Assembly: GCA_030644725.1 (NCBI GenBank)
Contig: CP130629.1
Location: 2,867,501-2,931,500, forward strand
Reading direction: 5' to 3'
Length of the DNA stretch: 64,000 nucleotides
Source of the DNA: Candidatus Electrothrix communis
Lineage (GTDB): Bacteria > Desulfobacterota > Desulfobulbia > Desulfobulbales > Desulfobulbaceae
Shown here: positions 55,897 to 64,000 of the stretch, in pieces
Position numbering within the stretch: position 1 is the stretch's first letter
Layout of the letters: every line of letters begins with the position of its first letter
Notes under the pieces: model-generated
The model's database searches: none
What the model was told of the DNA's origin: nothing
Seen by the model: only the letters and a program-made list of their open reading frames with translations
Program-made: the position numbers and the translations under genes

Positions 55897-56595
55897 TTAA
55901 ATTTCTCTCAACAATTTACGGGAACGAGAAACCCCACAGTTAAACAGCAAATCCAGGCAACTCATATATGGTATAAACTCACCATACATCTGTGGATATT
56001 CAGGATGAGTAAAATCCTGCCATAAAACTTCGATCCCGGCATTATCGAAAGGCTTAGAATTGAAGTAATCTCCTGCCCCTACCCCAGAAAGATAACAATT
56101 CGCTTCAACCTTCTGCAATATATCAACAAGCAATTCGTTTTTGCTCCCAACAACGTTTAACTGACTCGACAAAACCATAGGTACGAGGAGATCAAAAACT
56201 TCAAATAACCACTCTATGACTTTAAGGTTAAACTGACACAGCATCTCTTCCGAATTTTGATACAACTGCTCCACCTCAGAGTAAATCTCATCAAAAAAAG
56301 GTGCTTTTCGATACGCTTCCTGAAGAAGCCTGAGATTATTAGTACGCCAATCTACTTTTTTAGAGAGTTCAATCTGATTAATTGCAGTGTCTCTTGGAAC
56401 CTTATTCACGCTAAGAGAAAGCCACTTCTCTCCGTTAGCAGTCTTAATCTTATCGCGATGTGTCCAAGCCCGGCTGGTACCATTAACGAATTGTACATGA
56501 TCTAATACAACATAAAGATCTGCATGCAGAAGTCTATGAAAAAAACCCAGATACGGGGCAAAATCAGGTTGATGTATAACAACTGTCTTTTTCAT
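55897..56595 (-). CDS. WbqC-like family protein
   Basis: A 232-residue protein whose start IHQPDFAPYLGFFHRLLHADLYVVLDHVQF is the WbqC family signature, with RDKIKTANGEKWLSLSV and YQMYGEFIPYMSCLDLLFNCG following. WbqC-like proteins occur in O-antigen and nonulosonic-acid clusters; their exact reaction is not established. Its start overlaps the stop of the PseG-like gene by 4 bp, and it directly abuts the PIG-L deacetylase. Confidence 0.85.
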   Translation of the reverse strand: MKKTVVIHQPDFAPYLGFFHRLLHADLYVVLDHVQFVNGTSRAWTHRDKIKTANGEKWLSLSVNKVPRDTAINQIELSKKVDWRTNNLRLLQEAYRKAPFFDEIYSEVEQLYQNSEEMLCQFNLKVIEWLFEVFDLLVPMVLSSQLNVVGSKNELLVDILQKVEANCYLSGVGAGDYFNSKPFDNAGIEVLWQDFTHPEYPQMYGEFIPYMSCLDLLFNCGVSRSRKLLREI

Positions 56596-57542
56596 AGCTC
56601 TTTTATTGATTCAACTATTCTACGTGCGCCGTCGAGGTTGAATTTCGACAAACCAGCGTGACTCATGTCACCAACAGATAATTCTTGGCTGAATACATTT
56701 GTATCTATATGTTCATGATAACCTGCAAAGATTGCACCTCCATAATTTTCCAGGGCTTTCCCTACAGGAATCTCAAATAACTCATTGGCTACTACAATAC
56801 AAGGCAATCCGGAAGCATTAGCTTCAAAGGGCGTAATACCTCCCCCTGTAATTGCAAGATCATATTTTTCAAATTCTGCTATCAAGGAAGGTACTGCCTG
56901 CTTGATAGTAAAATTATCATTAGCAATGGCATTTAATTCTTCACCATGTTCAAAACAAGGTCCAATAATAACATCCGCCTTCATTCCTAATGCAACCAAT
57001 GCACGAATCACTTTAATGGTGACACCGTAGGTATCTGCACCACCCATTGTAATCAGAATGTTGTCACTGGTATTTCGCAATCGTCGATAGGTGCGAATTT
57101 CCGGATTAAGTACTAAATAGTCAACTCCACGAAGCACCTGATGACCTGCCAATACCTCCTCATTATCAAAAGCCAAGGCAGCAATATGTAAATCGGCCAT
57201 GGTGGCTCCTAGGCCACGGTCATCAAAAGTTACCAAGGGAATACCACAGGATTTGACACGTTTGCAATGATCAACATCAGTATCAAGTCTATCGTTAATC
57301 CAAACCTCAACCTGATCCCGTCGAATAACAGTCTTCTCCCACTCTATTGCAGCAGGATCAAGCAACGGAACAACTTCGTAATCGACATTTTTACTCTGTA
57401 GAATTTCAAGTGAAGGGCTATGGCTATTTACATAAAACTTACATAGCATCCCAGATCTTCTCAAAGTCTCAGCCAAATTAAGAGCACGATACAGATGCCC
57501 CATTCCTCTGAAATGTGATGATTCTACACAGAAGGCGAACAC
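56592..57542 (-). CDS. PseG-like UDP-sugar hydrolase
   Basis: A 316-residue GT-B fold protein beginning with GTG 57542 and FCVESSHFRGMGHLYRALNLAE, the PseG opening in which the G-H-x-x-R-x-L segment holds the catalytic-type histidine. The C-terminal domain has ILITMGGADTYG and GGITPFEANASGLPCIVVANEL (GT28-like donor site). PseG cleaves UDP from the amino sugar before condensation. It overlaps the cytidylyltransferase by 19 bp, so translation is coupled. Confidence 0.85.
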   Translation of the reverse strand: MFAFCVESSHFRGMGHLYRALNLAETLRRSGMLCKFYVNSHSPSLEILQSKNVDYEVVPLLDPAAIEWEKTVIRRDQVEVWINDRLDTDVDHCKRVKSCGIPLVTFDDRGLGATMADLHIAALAFDNEEVLAGHQVLRGVDYLVLNPEIRTYRRLRNTSDNILITMGGADTYGVTIKVIRALVALGMKADVIIGPCFEHGEELNAIANDNFTIKQAVPSLIAEFEKYDLAITGGGITPFEANASGLPCIVVANELFEIPVGKALENYGGAIFAGYHEHIDTNVFSQELSVGDMSHAGLSKFNLDGARRIVESIKEL

Positions 57543-58201
57543 AGCTTAATGGCCTCCTCAGTTGATATCCATCGCCCCATAACATGTTCAGCCAAGTGAC
57601 ACGCACGATGATAATCATCAAGTGTATCCACCGTTAATCGAAGATCCGAAGAAATTTTAGCAGAATCTACAGCGAGTTGACCGGTTTTAAATATTGCCGG
57701 GTTTTCTTGTATATATTCATTTACATGTTCCCTGTGATTCTCTGCCAACCCTTCCACAAAACTCCTTTTTAGGGAAGCATAGGTGAATATCTCAGCACCG
57801 ACTCCAAGCGGCATCATGTCAAAAGAATGGGTATAATCGTTCCCTTCAGCTAAGTGTAAAACCATCAACCGATCGAGTTCAACAATATCCGTAAACGGAT
57901 TATCTGCTGTAAGCCGGACAACATGGTCAAAACAATACTTCCTGGCACAATCATAATATCTACCAAGAACATCAGACTCACTTCCACGGAAACATTGGGT
58001 TTTTCGAAGATGACAGTGATTAACAATGCTGTCGTCTCTTTCCATATCGCTTGTAGCTACAATAATCTGCACAGGCCGTTCCAGTGACTGCAAACGATCA
58101 AGAACATGATCAAGCAATGGTCTGCCCGCAATTAGACGTAAGACTTTTCCAGGCAAACGTGTAGATCCCATTCTTGCCTGTATAATGACACCTACTTTCA
58201 T
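57524..58201 (-). CDS. SpsF-type cytidylyltransferase
   Basis: A 225-residue nucleotidyltransferase. Start ATG 58201 (MKVGVIIQARMGSTRLPGKV) overlaps the NeuB stop (ATGA), and the longer frame to 58216 is unlikely. GVIIQARMGSTRLPGKVL is the nucleotide-binding signature of the SpsF/GT-like cytidylyltransferases, followed by VRLTADNPFTDI. Such proteins activate nonulosonic acids with CMP or sit beside PseF-like enzymes. It is coupled to both neighbours. Confidence 0.85.
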   Translation of the reverse strand: MKVGVIIQARMGSTRLPGKVLRLIAGRPLLDHVLDRLQSLERPVQIIVATSDMERDDSIVNHCHLRKTQCFRGSESDVLGRYYDCARKYCFDHVVRLTADNPFTDIVELDRLMVLHLAEGNDYTHSFDMMPLGVGAEIFTYASLKRSFVEGLAENHREHVNEYIQENPAIFKTGQLAVDSAKISSDLRLTVDTLDDYHRACHLAEHVMGRWISTEEAIKLCSPSV

Positions 58202-59214
58202 GCCAAATCTTCCCAAGCCAGAACAGAATCTTCCGCAATATCACAAAAAACCCTTCTACCTATTAATTGATCATAAAATTTCGGAGCGATCCCTGTTCCA
58301 GGGCGTTTAATAGCAATATGCTCCGCAGTAAGGCGTTCTCCAGCTGCAATCGGCATGGTGAGAACGATACTCTTGCGATTATTTTTTCTTGTGGTTCTCT
58401 CGCTGTCAGCTGGTCGTTTAACACCATTTCCGAGCATAATTTCCAATTGTCGCACAGCATCCACAAGCCATTTCATTTCTGCAGGATCAGCGGACAGCAC
58501 ATGGTCGGGTCCATCAGCATTTTTATCGCAGGTAAAATGTTTTTCGATCACTCTGGCACCCATCGCAACAGCACCAAGACAGCCCACAGAGGACTGCGTA
58601 TGATCAGAATAACCGACATCTATACCAGGGAAATTTTCCATCAAGGTATGCATGGCCCGAAGATTGACATTTTCGGCATGGGTGGGATAGCTTGTAACGG
58701 CATGGAGTAAGATCAGTTTATCATTCCCCTCAGCCAGTATAGTACTAACTGATTCCCGAACCTCTTCAAGTGTACACATCCCAGTCGAAAGAAGGATTGG
58801 CTTTCCTGTACGGGCGACATAACGTAAGAATGGTAAATTGACAGCATCATCTGATCCAATCTTATGTGCAACGACCCCAAGCTGATCAAGTAAATCCACA
58901 TCGTTCTCATGAGAAGGTGTAGAAAAGCAATCAAGCCCTTTAAAATCTGCGTAATCAAAAACTTTTTGATGTAATTCTACACCGATTTCATATTTTTTGA
59001 ATAGATCGTACTGTGAAGTCACTCCAGTATTTTCCATTTCAAATATAGCCAATTGGCTGGAAATCGTATCTGCCTTATAGGTCTGCAGTTTTACTGCATC
59101 TACACCACAATAGACGGCAGCATCAATCAGCCGTTGCGCCTGATCAAAGGTAATGAAGTTACCACCTATTTCAGCAATGATGTAACTGCAGTCCACCCTA
59201 TAATTCTTCAGCAT
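58198..59214 (-). CDS. neuB: NeuB-family nonulosonic-acid synthase
   Basis: A 338-residue sialic-acid-synthase-type enzyme. N-terminal TIM barrel: YIIAEIGGNF (metal/PEP region), AVKLQTYKADTISS, FSTPSHENDVDLL, HKIGSDDAVNLPFL, KPILLSTGMCTLEEV and VGYSDHTQSSVG. C-terminal SAF (antifreeze-like) domain about 275-338 (RKSIVLTMPIAAGERLTAEHIAIKRPGTGI). It condenses PEP with a 6-carbon amino sugar into a nine-carbon nonulosonic acid (legionaminic or pseudaminic type). Start ATG 59214. Confidence 0.93.
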   Translation of the reverse strand: MLKNYRVDCSYIIAEIGGNFITFDQAQRLIDAAVYCGVDAVKLQTYKADTISSQLAIFEMENTGVTSQYDLFKKYEIGVELHQKVFDYADFKGLDCFSTPSHENDVDLLDQLGVVAHKIGSDDAVNLPFLRYVARTGKPILLSTGMCTLEEVRESVSTILAEGNDKLILLHAVTSYPTHAENVNLRAMHTLMENFPGIDVGYSDHTQSSVGCLGAVAMGARVIEKHFTCDKNADGPDHVLSADPAEMKWLVDAVRQLEIMLGNGVKRPADSERTTRKNNRKSIVLTMPIAAGERLTAEHIAIKRPGTGIAPKFYDQLIGRRVFCDIAEDSVLAWEDLA

Positions 59215-59221
59215 ACTTCCT

Positions 59222-59794
59222 TTACTCCCTATATTTGATCACTCTGGCAGGAGCGCCTACAACTATAGCATATGGAGGTATATCATTAGTAATAACAGCA
59301 TTGGCTCCAATGACAGCGCCTTGTCCCACGTGGCTGTTCATAAGTAGTTTAGCACCTGCACCTATCCAAACATCATCACCAATAACAACTTCACCAATTT
59401 CTGCAGGTTGATCTTTTATTATCATTCCCTTTTTAATACCATGACTATGATCTATTACCTGAACACCAGCTCCCATCAATACGTTACGCCCGATACGAAT
59501 CAAATTCTTCGCGGTGATCATAGAGTGGCGTCCAATTACAGAATTATCACCAACATATACCTTTGGCATAGGCTTTGTGAGTTGAAAAAATGAATAATTT
59601 TGGATCGTACAGTTCTTGCCAAACTCCAAGAGAGCATTATCAGTAATCTGAAATTCAGCGTTATACTTAACCACAAGTCCCGAACCTGCTACAGTCAGGT
59701 ATCTTTTGGCTTTATATCGGGATATCAACCATTGTAAGAAGCCACCACGATAACGATATGATGCTCTATCTACCTTTGAACATGCTGAGCTCAT
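59222..59794 (-). CDS. Hexapeptide-repeat acetyltransferase
   Basis: A 190-residue left-handed beta-helix acetyltransferase (ENCTIQNYSFFQLTKP-like opening as GKNCTIQNYSFFQ; VYVGDNSVIGRHSMITAKNLIRIGRNVLMGAGVQVIDHSHG; EVVIGDDVWIGAGAKLLMNSHVGQGAVIGANAVITNDIPPYAIVVGAPARVI). Start ATG 59794 with GGAAG upstream. In the legionaminic pathway an acetyltransferase (LegH-type) is required and this gene is in the right place, but a tailoring O-acetyltransferase is equally possible. Confidence 0.85.
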   Translation of the reverse strand: MSSACSKVDRASYRYRGGFLQWLISRYKAKRYLTVAGSGLVVKYNAEFQITDNALLEFGKNCTIQNYSFFQLTKPMPKVYVGDNSVIGRHSMITAKNLIRIGRNVLMGAGVQVIDHSHGIKKGMIIKDQPAEIGEVVIGDDVWIGAGAKLLMNSHVGQGAVIGANAVITNDIPPYAIVVGAPARVIKYRE

Positions 59795-59796
59795 TA

Positions 59797-60867
59797 CTAT
59801 CTTCCAATCACTTGACTACGATTGATATAATTTTTAACAATAAAACTACGTCCTTCTACAACGGCCTTTTCATCTTTAGTCTGACGCGGAAGATAACATT
59901 TTCGACACACTGAACTCTGCATAAATCCATCCTGTTGCTTATGCCTTGCTCTTTCCGCCTGCATTTTCGAACCATGCCAGACTTGATGAACGGTCTCACT
60001 GGTTATGTCACCAACAATTTCACTGTTCTCCTCATCATTTGAACATTTCATAACAAGTCCATCAGCACCAATGACGATACGTTGATACTGTTGAGGGCAG
60101 GTAAAATTATTTAAATAATCAATATCTTCGTCATTGCTGAGGTAATCAATCAGTGGATTGAAAGCAATAAGATCTGTAATCGGTTTAAAAGTTTCGTAAT
60201 AGCCTTCAAGGTCTTCTTTTATTGCTGGCCAAATCCCCTGAACCTTGATAACAGGTCTATGAAGTCCTCGTCTTTCTTTGATTCGTTTAATATTTTTTAT
60301 TTTTTCAACTAATTCAGCAAATTTTATTGGCTTGCGTATCTTCTCGTATGTTTCACCAATCCCATCGACAGAAATTGTTATCCAGTCAATTCCGGCATCA
60401 ATAATTTCCTTGCTAAAGGAAGGGGTAAGTCTACTACCATTTGTTAAGGTAGATACTTCGGGAATTCCTTTTTCTTTCGCATACCGAATACAGTCCACAA
60501 ATTTAGAGTGAAGAAAAGCCTCCCCTCTAAGACTTAAACGAATAGCTGGTACCTTCCCCCCGATCTCATCAATAATTTTCGTATAAAGTTTCCATGTCAT
60601 CAGAGTCGTGTTGACCTTTTTCTTGAACTCATCAGTTATTGTATAACACATGGGACAATGAAGGTTGCAGACCGATGCCAACTCAATATCCACAAGCAGT
60701 GGATACTCAGCTACATGTTGTCGTTTGGGATAATCCGACCAGTTTCGACGATATTCGGCATAATCAGCTTCCCATCCTTCACCACGGTGACTTTCGAACA
60801 AGCCTTCACGCTCATCGGTGTCCATCGAATAATTACCTTTATTAATCGGGATATAACGCTCAGTCAA
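59797..60867 (-). CDS. Radical SAM / SPASM protein
   Basis: A 356-residue enzyme. The radical SAM cluster motif is Cys67-x3-Cys71-x2-Cys74 in ELASVCNLHCPMC, followed by LRLSLRGEAFLH-like and ISVDGIGETYEKIRK. The C-terminal SPASM-like domain has CPQQYQRIVIGADGLVMKC and SVCRKCYLP, binding extra Fe-S clusters. It overlaps the SDR gene by 8 bp and lies 2 bp from the acetyltransferase gene. Its substrate is unknown; a sugar modification in nonulosonic-acid synthesis is the likely role. Confidence 0.9.
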   Translation of the reverse strand: MTERYIPINKGNYSMDTDEREGLFESHRGEGWEADYAEYRRNWSDYPKRQHVAEYPLLVDIELASVCNLHCPMCYTITDEFKKKVNTTLMTWKLYTKIIDEIGGKVPAIRLSLRGEAFLHSKFVDCIRYAKEKGIPEVSTLTNGSRLTPSFSKEIIDAGIDWITISVDGIGETYEKIRKPIKFAELVEKIKNIKRIKERRGLHRPVIKVQGIWPAIKEDLEGYYETFKPITDLIAFNPLIDYLSNDEDIDYLNNFTCPQQYQRIVIGADGLVMKCSNDEENSEIVGDITSETVHQVWHGSKMQAERARHKQQDGFMQSSVCRKCYLPRQTKDEKAVVEGRSFIVKNYINRSQVIGR

Positions 60868-61726
60868 AACTTCCTCTCTCTGTATGAAGTAGTTGTTTTA
60901 TACCTTCGATAAAGGTGTACCGTGGTGACCATTGAAGCAGTTCTTTTGCTTGACTAATGTCTGCACAAACATCTGGGATTTCCTGGGGACGCTCAATACC
61001 ATTTGAAACAACAGGCAAAGCAGTACCACAAACCTTTTGGATCATGGCAACGAGTTCTTTCACCGAATAAGAAACCCCCGCCCCTATGTTAAAAACATTG
61101 TATGAAGTATCAGTCCTGAAATTCAACGTCTTTACCAGTGCCTCGACAACGTCTTCTACAAACACATAATCCCTTTTCGGATTAAGATCCTGAAGTCGAA
61201 TTTCTCTACCTTCCTGGACACATTTCAATATTTCAGGTATGAGATACTCCTGCCGCTGACCGGGTCCGAAAACATTAAAAGGACGGATAACAGTTACAGT
61301 AAGAGCTAAATATCTTGAATAAAACTGACAAAGTTCCTCAGCTAACCGTTTCGACAAAGCATAAGGATTGTTAGGTTCAATTGTGGCATCTTCACGGATT
61401 GGCAAAGACGACGGAATTCCATAAAGATATGCGCTAACATATGTCATTTTTGCACCATGATTAAGACAAAAATCCAGTGCTTGCTGTGTTCCGATCACAT
61501 TAGAATAAATAAAACCTGTTTTATCGTTCCAACTCTCTGGCACATAATTGCGCCCAGCCAAATGGAACACATGGTCTACAGCAGGTAAATCATCCCATGT
61601 CTCTTTTTTTGTTATATCTCCATTTTTTCTTATTAACGGTAAAACAGATATATCAATTCTCTCTAAATGCTTAACCAATAATTTCCCGATAAATCCACCC
61701 GCACCGGTCACAATTACCTTACTCAT
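60860..61726 (-). CDS. NAD-dependent sugar epimerase/dehydratase (SDR)
   Basis: A 288-residue extended SDR. VIVTGAGGFIGKLLVKHL (NAD-binding GxxGxxG), HLAGRNYVPESW, YALSKRLAEELCQFYSRYL (catalytic YxxxK) and VIRPFNVFGPGQ. Narrower than UDP-galactose-epimerase types; a C4 or C3 reductase/epimerase on an NDP-amino-hexose fits the pathway. Overlaps its neighbours by 8 bp on each side. Confidence 0.9.
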   Translation of the reverse strand: MSKVIVTGAGGFIGKLLVKHLERIDISVLPLIRKNGDITKKETWDDLPAVDHVFHLAGRNYVPESWNDKTGFIYSNVIGTQQALDFCLNHGAKMTYVSAYLYGIPSSLPIREDATIEPNNPYALSKRLAEELCQFYSRYLALTVTVIRPFNVFGPGQRQEYLIPEILKCVQEGREIRLQDLNPKRDYVFVEDVVEALVKTLNFRTDTSYNVFNIGAGVSYSVKELVAMIQKVCGTALPVVSNGIERPQEIPDVCADISQAKELLQWSPRYTFIEGIKQLLHTERGSFD

Positions 61727-62432
61727 CTATGAACCTGGATTTCATGCTTTCGAACTCATCAATAGCCTGAGCATAGTCATCTGGTCTTCCAATATCAAGC
61801 CAGTAGCCTTCAAATTTATTAACTTTAACTGTTCTTCCGTTATCTAACAAATCCAGCATTAAACTATCAAAACCGTATGGTTTTCCTTTAGGAATAAACT
61901 TAAGTGCTTCACGAGAGACCATATAGATCCCCATACTGACCTCGTAAGTATTACTTGGTTTCTCCCTAAAACCAATTAGCTGCCTATCGCTATCAGTATC
62001 CAAGACCCCATAATCAATTTGATGCTCCCGAACCTTGGAAGATATAGAAAAGATATTTCCAGATTCTACATGTTCTTTATAGACACCAGCAAAGTCAAGA
62101 TCAGTCAAAATATCACCATTCATGACCAGGAAGTGACGGGGTAAATCATTGATCAATTTTAAAGGAGCCATGGTTCCTAATGGTCTATCTTCGAGAGAAT
62201 AATCAATTTTGACACCCCATTTCCCCCCATCACCAAAAAATGCCCTTACGATATCCGCCTGATGATTAACAGCCATTGTTATATGATCAAAACCACATTG
62301 TGCAAGCTGCTTTACAATCACCTCTAAAATAGGGTAATCACCTATCGGCATCAAGGGCTTGGGCAGCACCACAGTATAAGGACGAAGCCTTGTCCCTTTG
62401 CCGCCGGCCAGTATGACTGCGCGTTTAGACAT
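61719..62432 (-). CDS. Sugar-1-phosphate nucleotidyltransferase (PtmE-like)
   Basis: A 237-residue NTP-transferase. Start set at ATG 62432 (MSKRAVILAGGKGTRLRPYT), overlapping the LegB stop by 8 bp; the frame to 62477 runs into LegB. LAGGKGTRLRPYTVVLPKPLMPIGD is the nucleotide-binding signature, then LVMNGDILTDLDF and GYWLDIGRPDDY. GDP-forming PtmE-like enzymes supply GDP-GlcNAc for the GDP route to legionaminic acid; the nucleotide here is not determined. Confidence 0.88.
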   Translation of the reverse strand: MSKRAVILAGGKGTRLRPYTVVLPKPLMPIGDYPILEVIVKQLAQCGFDHITMAVNHQADIVRAFFGDGGKWGVKIDYSLEDRPLGTMAPLKLINDLPRHFLVMNGDILTDLDFAGVYKEHVESGNIFSISSKVREHQIDYGVLDTDSDRQLIGFREKPSNTYEVSMGIYMVSREALKFIPKGKPYGFDSLMLDLLDNGRTVKVNKFEGYWLDIGRPDDYAQAIDEFESMKSRFIDE

Positions 62433-63432
62433 TATAGATACCAGCTTTATACTGTTTAAGATTATCGGCATCACCAAACCATTCGATCGTCCTGGAAAGA
62501 CCTTCTCGAAGTTTCACAACAGGTTTAAAAGATGTAAGATCAATAAGTTTTGAATTATCGCATAACAATCTTTCAACTTCACTTTTACTGGGCCGTAATC
62601 TAATATCATCAGTTTCTATTTCAATATCAACACTCATCAGTTCAGCTATTAATTCTACAAGATTTCCAATCGTTATTTCTTTACCACTCCCACAATTAAT
62701 CACCTCTCCAGCAGACCTGGCAGATTCTGCGACTGCTATAAACCCGGCAACTGTATCTGCGACATAATTAAAGTCTCGGGTTGGATGCAAAGAACCAAGT
62801 TTGATCCCGCGCTGACCATTCTTAATCTGAGTAATTACAGTTGGAATCACCGCTCTTGCAGATTGCCTCGGCCCGTATGTATTAAATGGCCTGATAATTG
62901 CCACCGGCAAGTCAAAAGAAGAATAAAAAGAATATGCCAGCTGATCTGCTGCTATCTTGGTTGCCGAATAGGGAGACTGGCCCTGCAAAGGATGTTCTTC
63001 TGTGATAGGAACAAATCTAGCAGTACCATAAACTTCACTGGTAGAAGTATGAACAATTTTCTCAACGCCAAGTTCTCTTGCTGCCTGAAGTATATTGAGA
63101 GTTCCCTTGATATTCGTATCAACATAGGTATCAGGAGAATGATATGAATAGGGGATGGCAATCAAAGCCGCCAGATGCATTACAATATCACACCCTTTCA
63201 TGGCCTCTTTTACACCATGTGGATCTCTTATATCACCGCTGAATATTTCAAGAGACTCTTTAACATCTTTTGATGCATGATCAAGCCAACCCCAGGAATT
63301 AAAAGAATTATATAAGGTGAAAGCTTTGACATTACATCCTGACAAAACAAGTTGTTCAGTAAGATGTGAACCAATAAAACCATCTGCACCTGTTACTAGT
63401 ATTTTTTTTCCTTCCAGTTTACTTTTATTCAT
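62425..63432 (-). CDS. legB: LegB-type NAD-dependent 4,6-dehydratase
   Basis: A 335-residue SDR, the closest match I recognise being LegB (legionaminic acid pathway 4,6-dehydratase acting on NDP-GlcNAc). Features: KKILVTGADGFIGSHLTEQL (NAD fold), YNSFNSWGWLDHASKD, AALIAIPYSYHSPDTYVD, TSTSEVYGTARFVPITEEH, YSATKIAADQLAYSF (catalytic YxxxK), RPFNTYGPRQSARAVIPTVI. The ATG is preceded by AAAGGAAA. It is the first gene of the coupled unit whose following genes include a nucleotidyltransferase, an SDR, a radical SAM protein and NeuB. The LegC aminotransferase is not in the window and may lie further right. Confidence 0.92.
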   Translation of the reverse strand: MNKSKLEGKKILVTGADGFIGSHLTEQLVLSGCNVKAFTLYNSFNSWGWLDHASKDVKESLEIFSGDIRDPHGVKEAMKGCDIVMHLAALIAIPYSYHSPDTYVDTNIKGTLNILQAARELGVEKIVHTSTSEVYGTARFVPITEEHPLQGQSPYSATKIAADQLAYSFYSSFDLPVAIIRPFNTYGPRQSARAVIPTVITQIKNGQRGIKLGSLHPTRDFNYVADTVAGFIAVAESARSAGEVINCGSGKEITIGNLVELIAELMSVDIEIETDDIRLRPSKSEVERLLCDNSKLIDLTSFKPVVKLREGLSRTIEWFGDADNLKQYKAGIYNV

Positions 63433-63527
63433 TGGAACGATTTCCTTTAATCATCGAACGTTGTTCGATATTCTCAAAATATTTGAATTTAACGATCAAA
63501 TAGATAGAAATCCTGTATCAAGTATAG

Positions 63528-64000
63528 TTAAGATATTTTCTCGACATTCCATGGTAACTGAGTAGATAGAATTCCAGGTTTTCTCTGAAGGCCATAGAAA
63601 GAAAGTATTCCAACTTTATCTTCCACCTCAAAGCTGACATCATCAACTAAATCATATACTGTACGATCTAAGTGTGAGATACCTACTTTAACAAAAAATA
63701 TTGCAGTATTTAATAAATTAGCGGGTATCTTAACCTTTGCTTGGTAATAACCTTTCTTTCGTAATTCAAACCTCGACAAGTCTAACTCTGGATCCGATAA
63801 ATTTAAAATAATTTCATCAACACTATTATCTGTAATTTGCAACCCAACACTCACATTGGAAACATCCTTATAAAATTCATATTCTATGCATATTTCAACT
63901 TCATCTTTCAAATCCACAACTCTCACAACACTTTCCCCATCTGTAACTTTAATGCTGCGTATTTGAACTACTTCTTTATTTTCATCCCGATCATATTGAC
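63528..64000 (-). CDS. Wzt-type ABC transporter, C-terminal sugar-binding domain (5' end off window)
   Basis: An open frame that reaches the window edge (no stop through 64000; the GTG at 63926 is internal). It reads VQIRSIKVTDGESV..., then EICIEYEFYKDVSNVSVGLQITDN, and FFVKVGISHLDRTVYDLVDDVSFEVED. This is the beta-sandwich C-terminal domain of Wzt, the ATPase of O-antigen ABC exporters, which recognises the glycan's terminal residue. The ATPase part lies to the right, outside the window. It implies ABC-transporter-dependent export. Confidence 0.8.
   Translation of the reverse strand, partial: QYDRDENKEVVQIRSIKVTDGESVVRVVDLKDEVEICIEYEFYKDVSNVSVGLQITDNSVDEIILNLSDPELDLSRFELRKKGYYQAKVKIPANLLNTAIFFVKVGISHLDRTVYDLVDDVSFEVEDKVGILSFYGLQRKPGILSTQLPWNVEKIS

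Overview
The window begins inside a 16S rRNA gene on the minus strand (1-1121, 3' end off the left edge). The 16S carries, near E. coli position 706, the sequence I remember as the target of the Desulfobulbaceae FISH probe DSB706. With the gene content (CHASE2/HD-GYP, FecR/OmpA trio, TPR and peptidoglycan-binding-like repeat proteins) this suggests a Desulfobacterota bacterium of the Desulfobulbales, possibly a cable-bacterium relative. The lineage is inference. It is a Gram-negative with an elaborate surface polysaccharide.

Layout. 1-1760: 16S 5' part, leader with a boxA-like antitermination site, and three stacked promoter-like modules. 1938-8011 (all minus): TSUP anion exporter, small conserved protein, CHASE2-HD-GYP receptor with an OmpA-type lipoprotein and a FecR-domain protein, a small secreted protein and an AmpD-type amidase. 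8218-15608 (plus): a tightly overlapping GNAT-like / GH3 / B12-binding radical SAM operon, a secreted protein, a lipoprotein serine hydrolase, and a TPR protein whose 3' end is broken. Two palindromes (15607-15679) separate this convergently from 15688-19267 (minus): two proteins built on a duplicated ~75-residue repeat module, one with a candidate cysteine-hydrolase domain and one with a NodB deacetylase, plus a small lipoprotein.

19396-64000 is one long minus-strand surface-polysaccharide region. The downstream half (19.4-41.4 kb) holds membrane O-acyltransferases, a GT-C membrane protein, GT2 and GT4 glycosyltransferases, sulfotransferases and methyltransferases. The middle (41.4-55.9 kb) holds sugar-nucleotide enzymes: a 3-aminotransferase with a QdtC-QdtA-type fusion (dTDP-3-acetamido-3,6-dideoxyhexose) and a WbpB-WbpD-type fusion (UDP-2,3-diacetamido uronic acid), plus hexapeptide acetyltransferases. 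It is scarred by an insertion sequence (49970-51754), a 136-bp non-autonomous relative of it (44707-44842) and decayed glycosyltransferase genes. The upstream part (55.3-63.4 kb) is a translationally coupled nonulosonic-acid (legionaminic/pseudaminic-like) operon: LegB dehydratase, sugar nucleotidyltransferase, SDR epimerase, radical SAM/SPASM protein, acetyltransferase, NeuB synthase, SpsF-type cytidylyltransferase, PseG-like hydrolase, WbqC-like protein and PIG-L deacetylase. The last partial gene looks like the C-terminal sugar-binding domain of a Wzt ABC-transporter ATPase, which implies ABC-transporter-dependent export of the glycan.

Four genes are interrupted by small indels or nonsense codons (TPR 3' end near 15395, methyltransferase at 40285-40290, glycosyltransferase remnant at 48708-49095, GT2 at 51808-52704). 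Two of these lie in homopolymers, so real decay must be separated from sequencing error.
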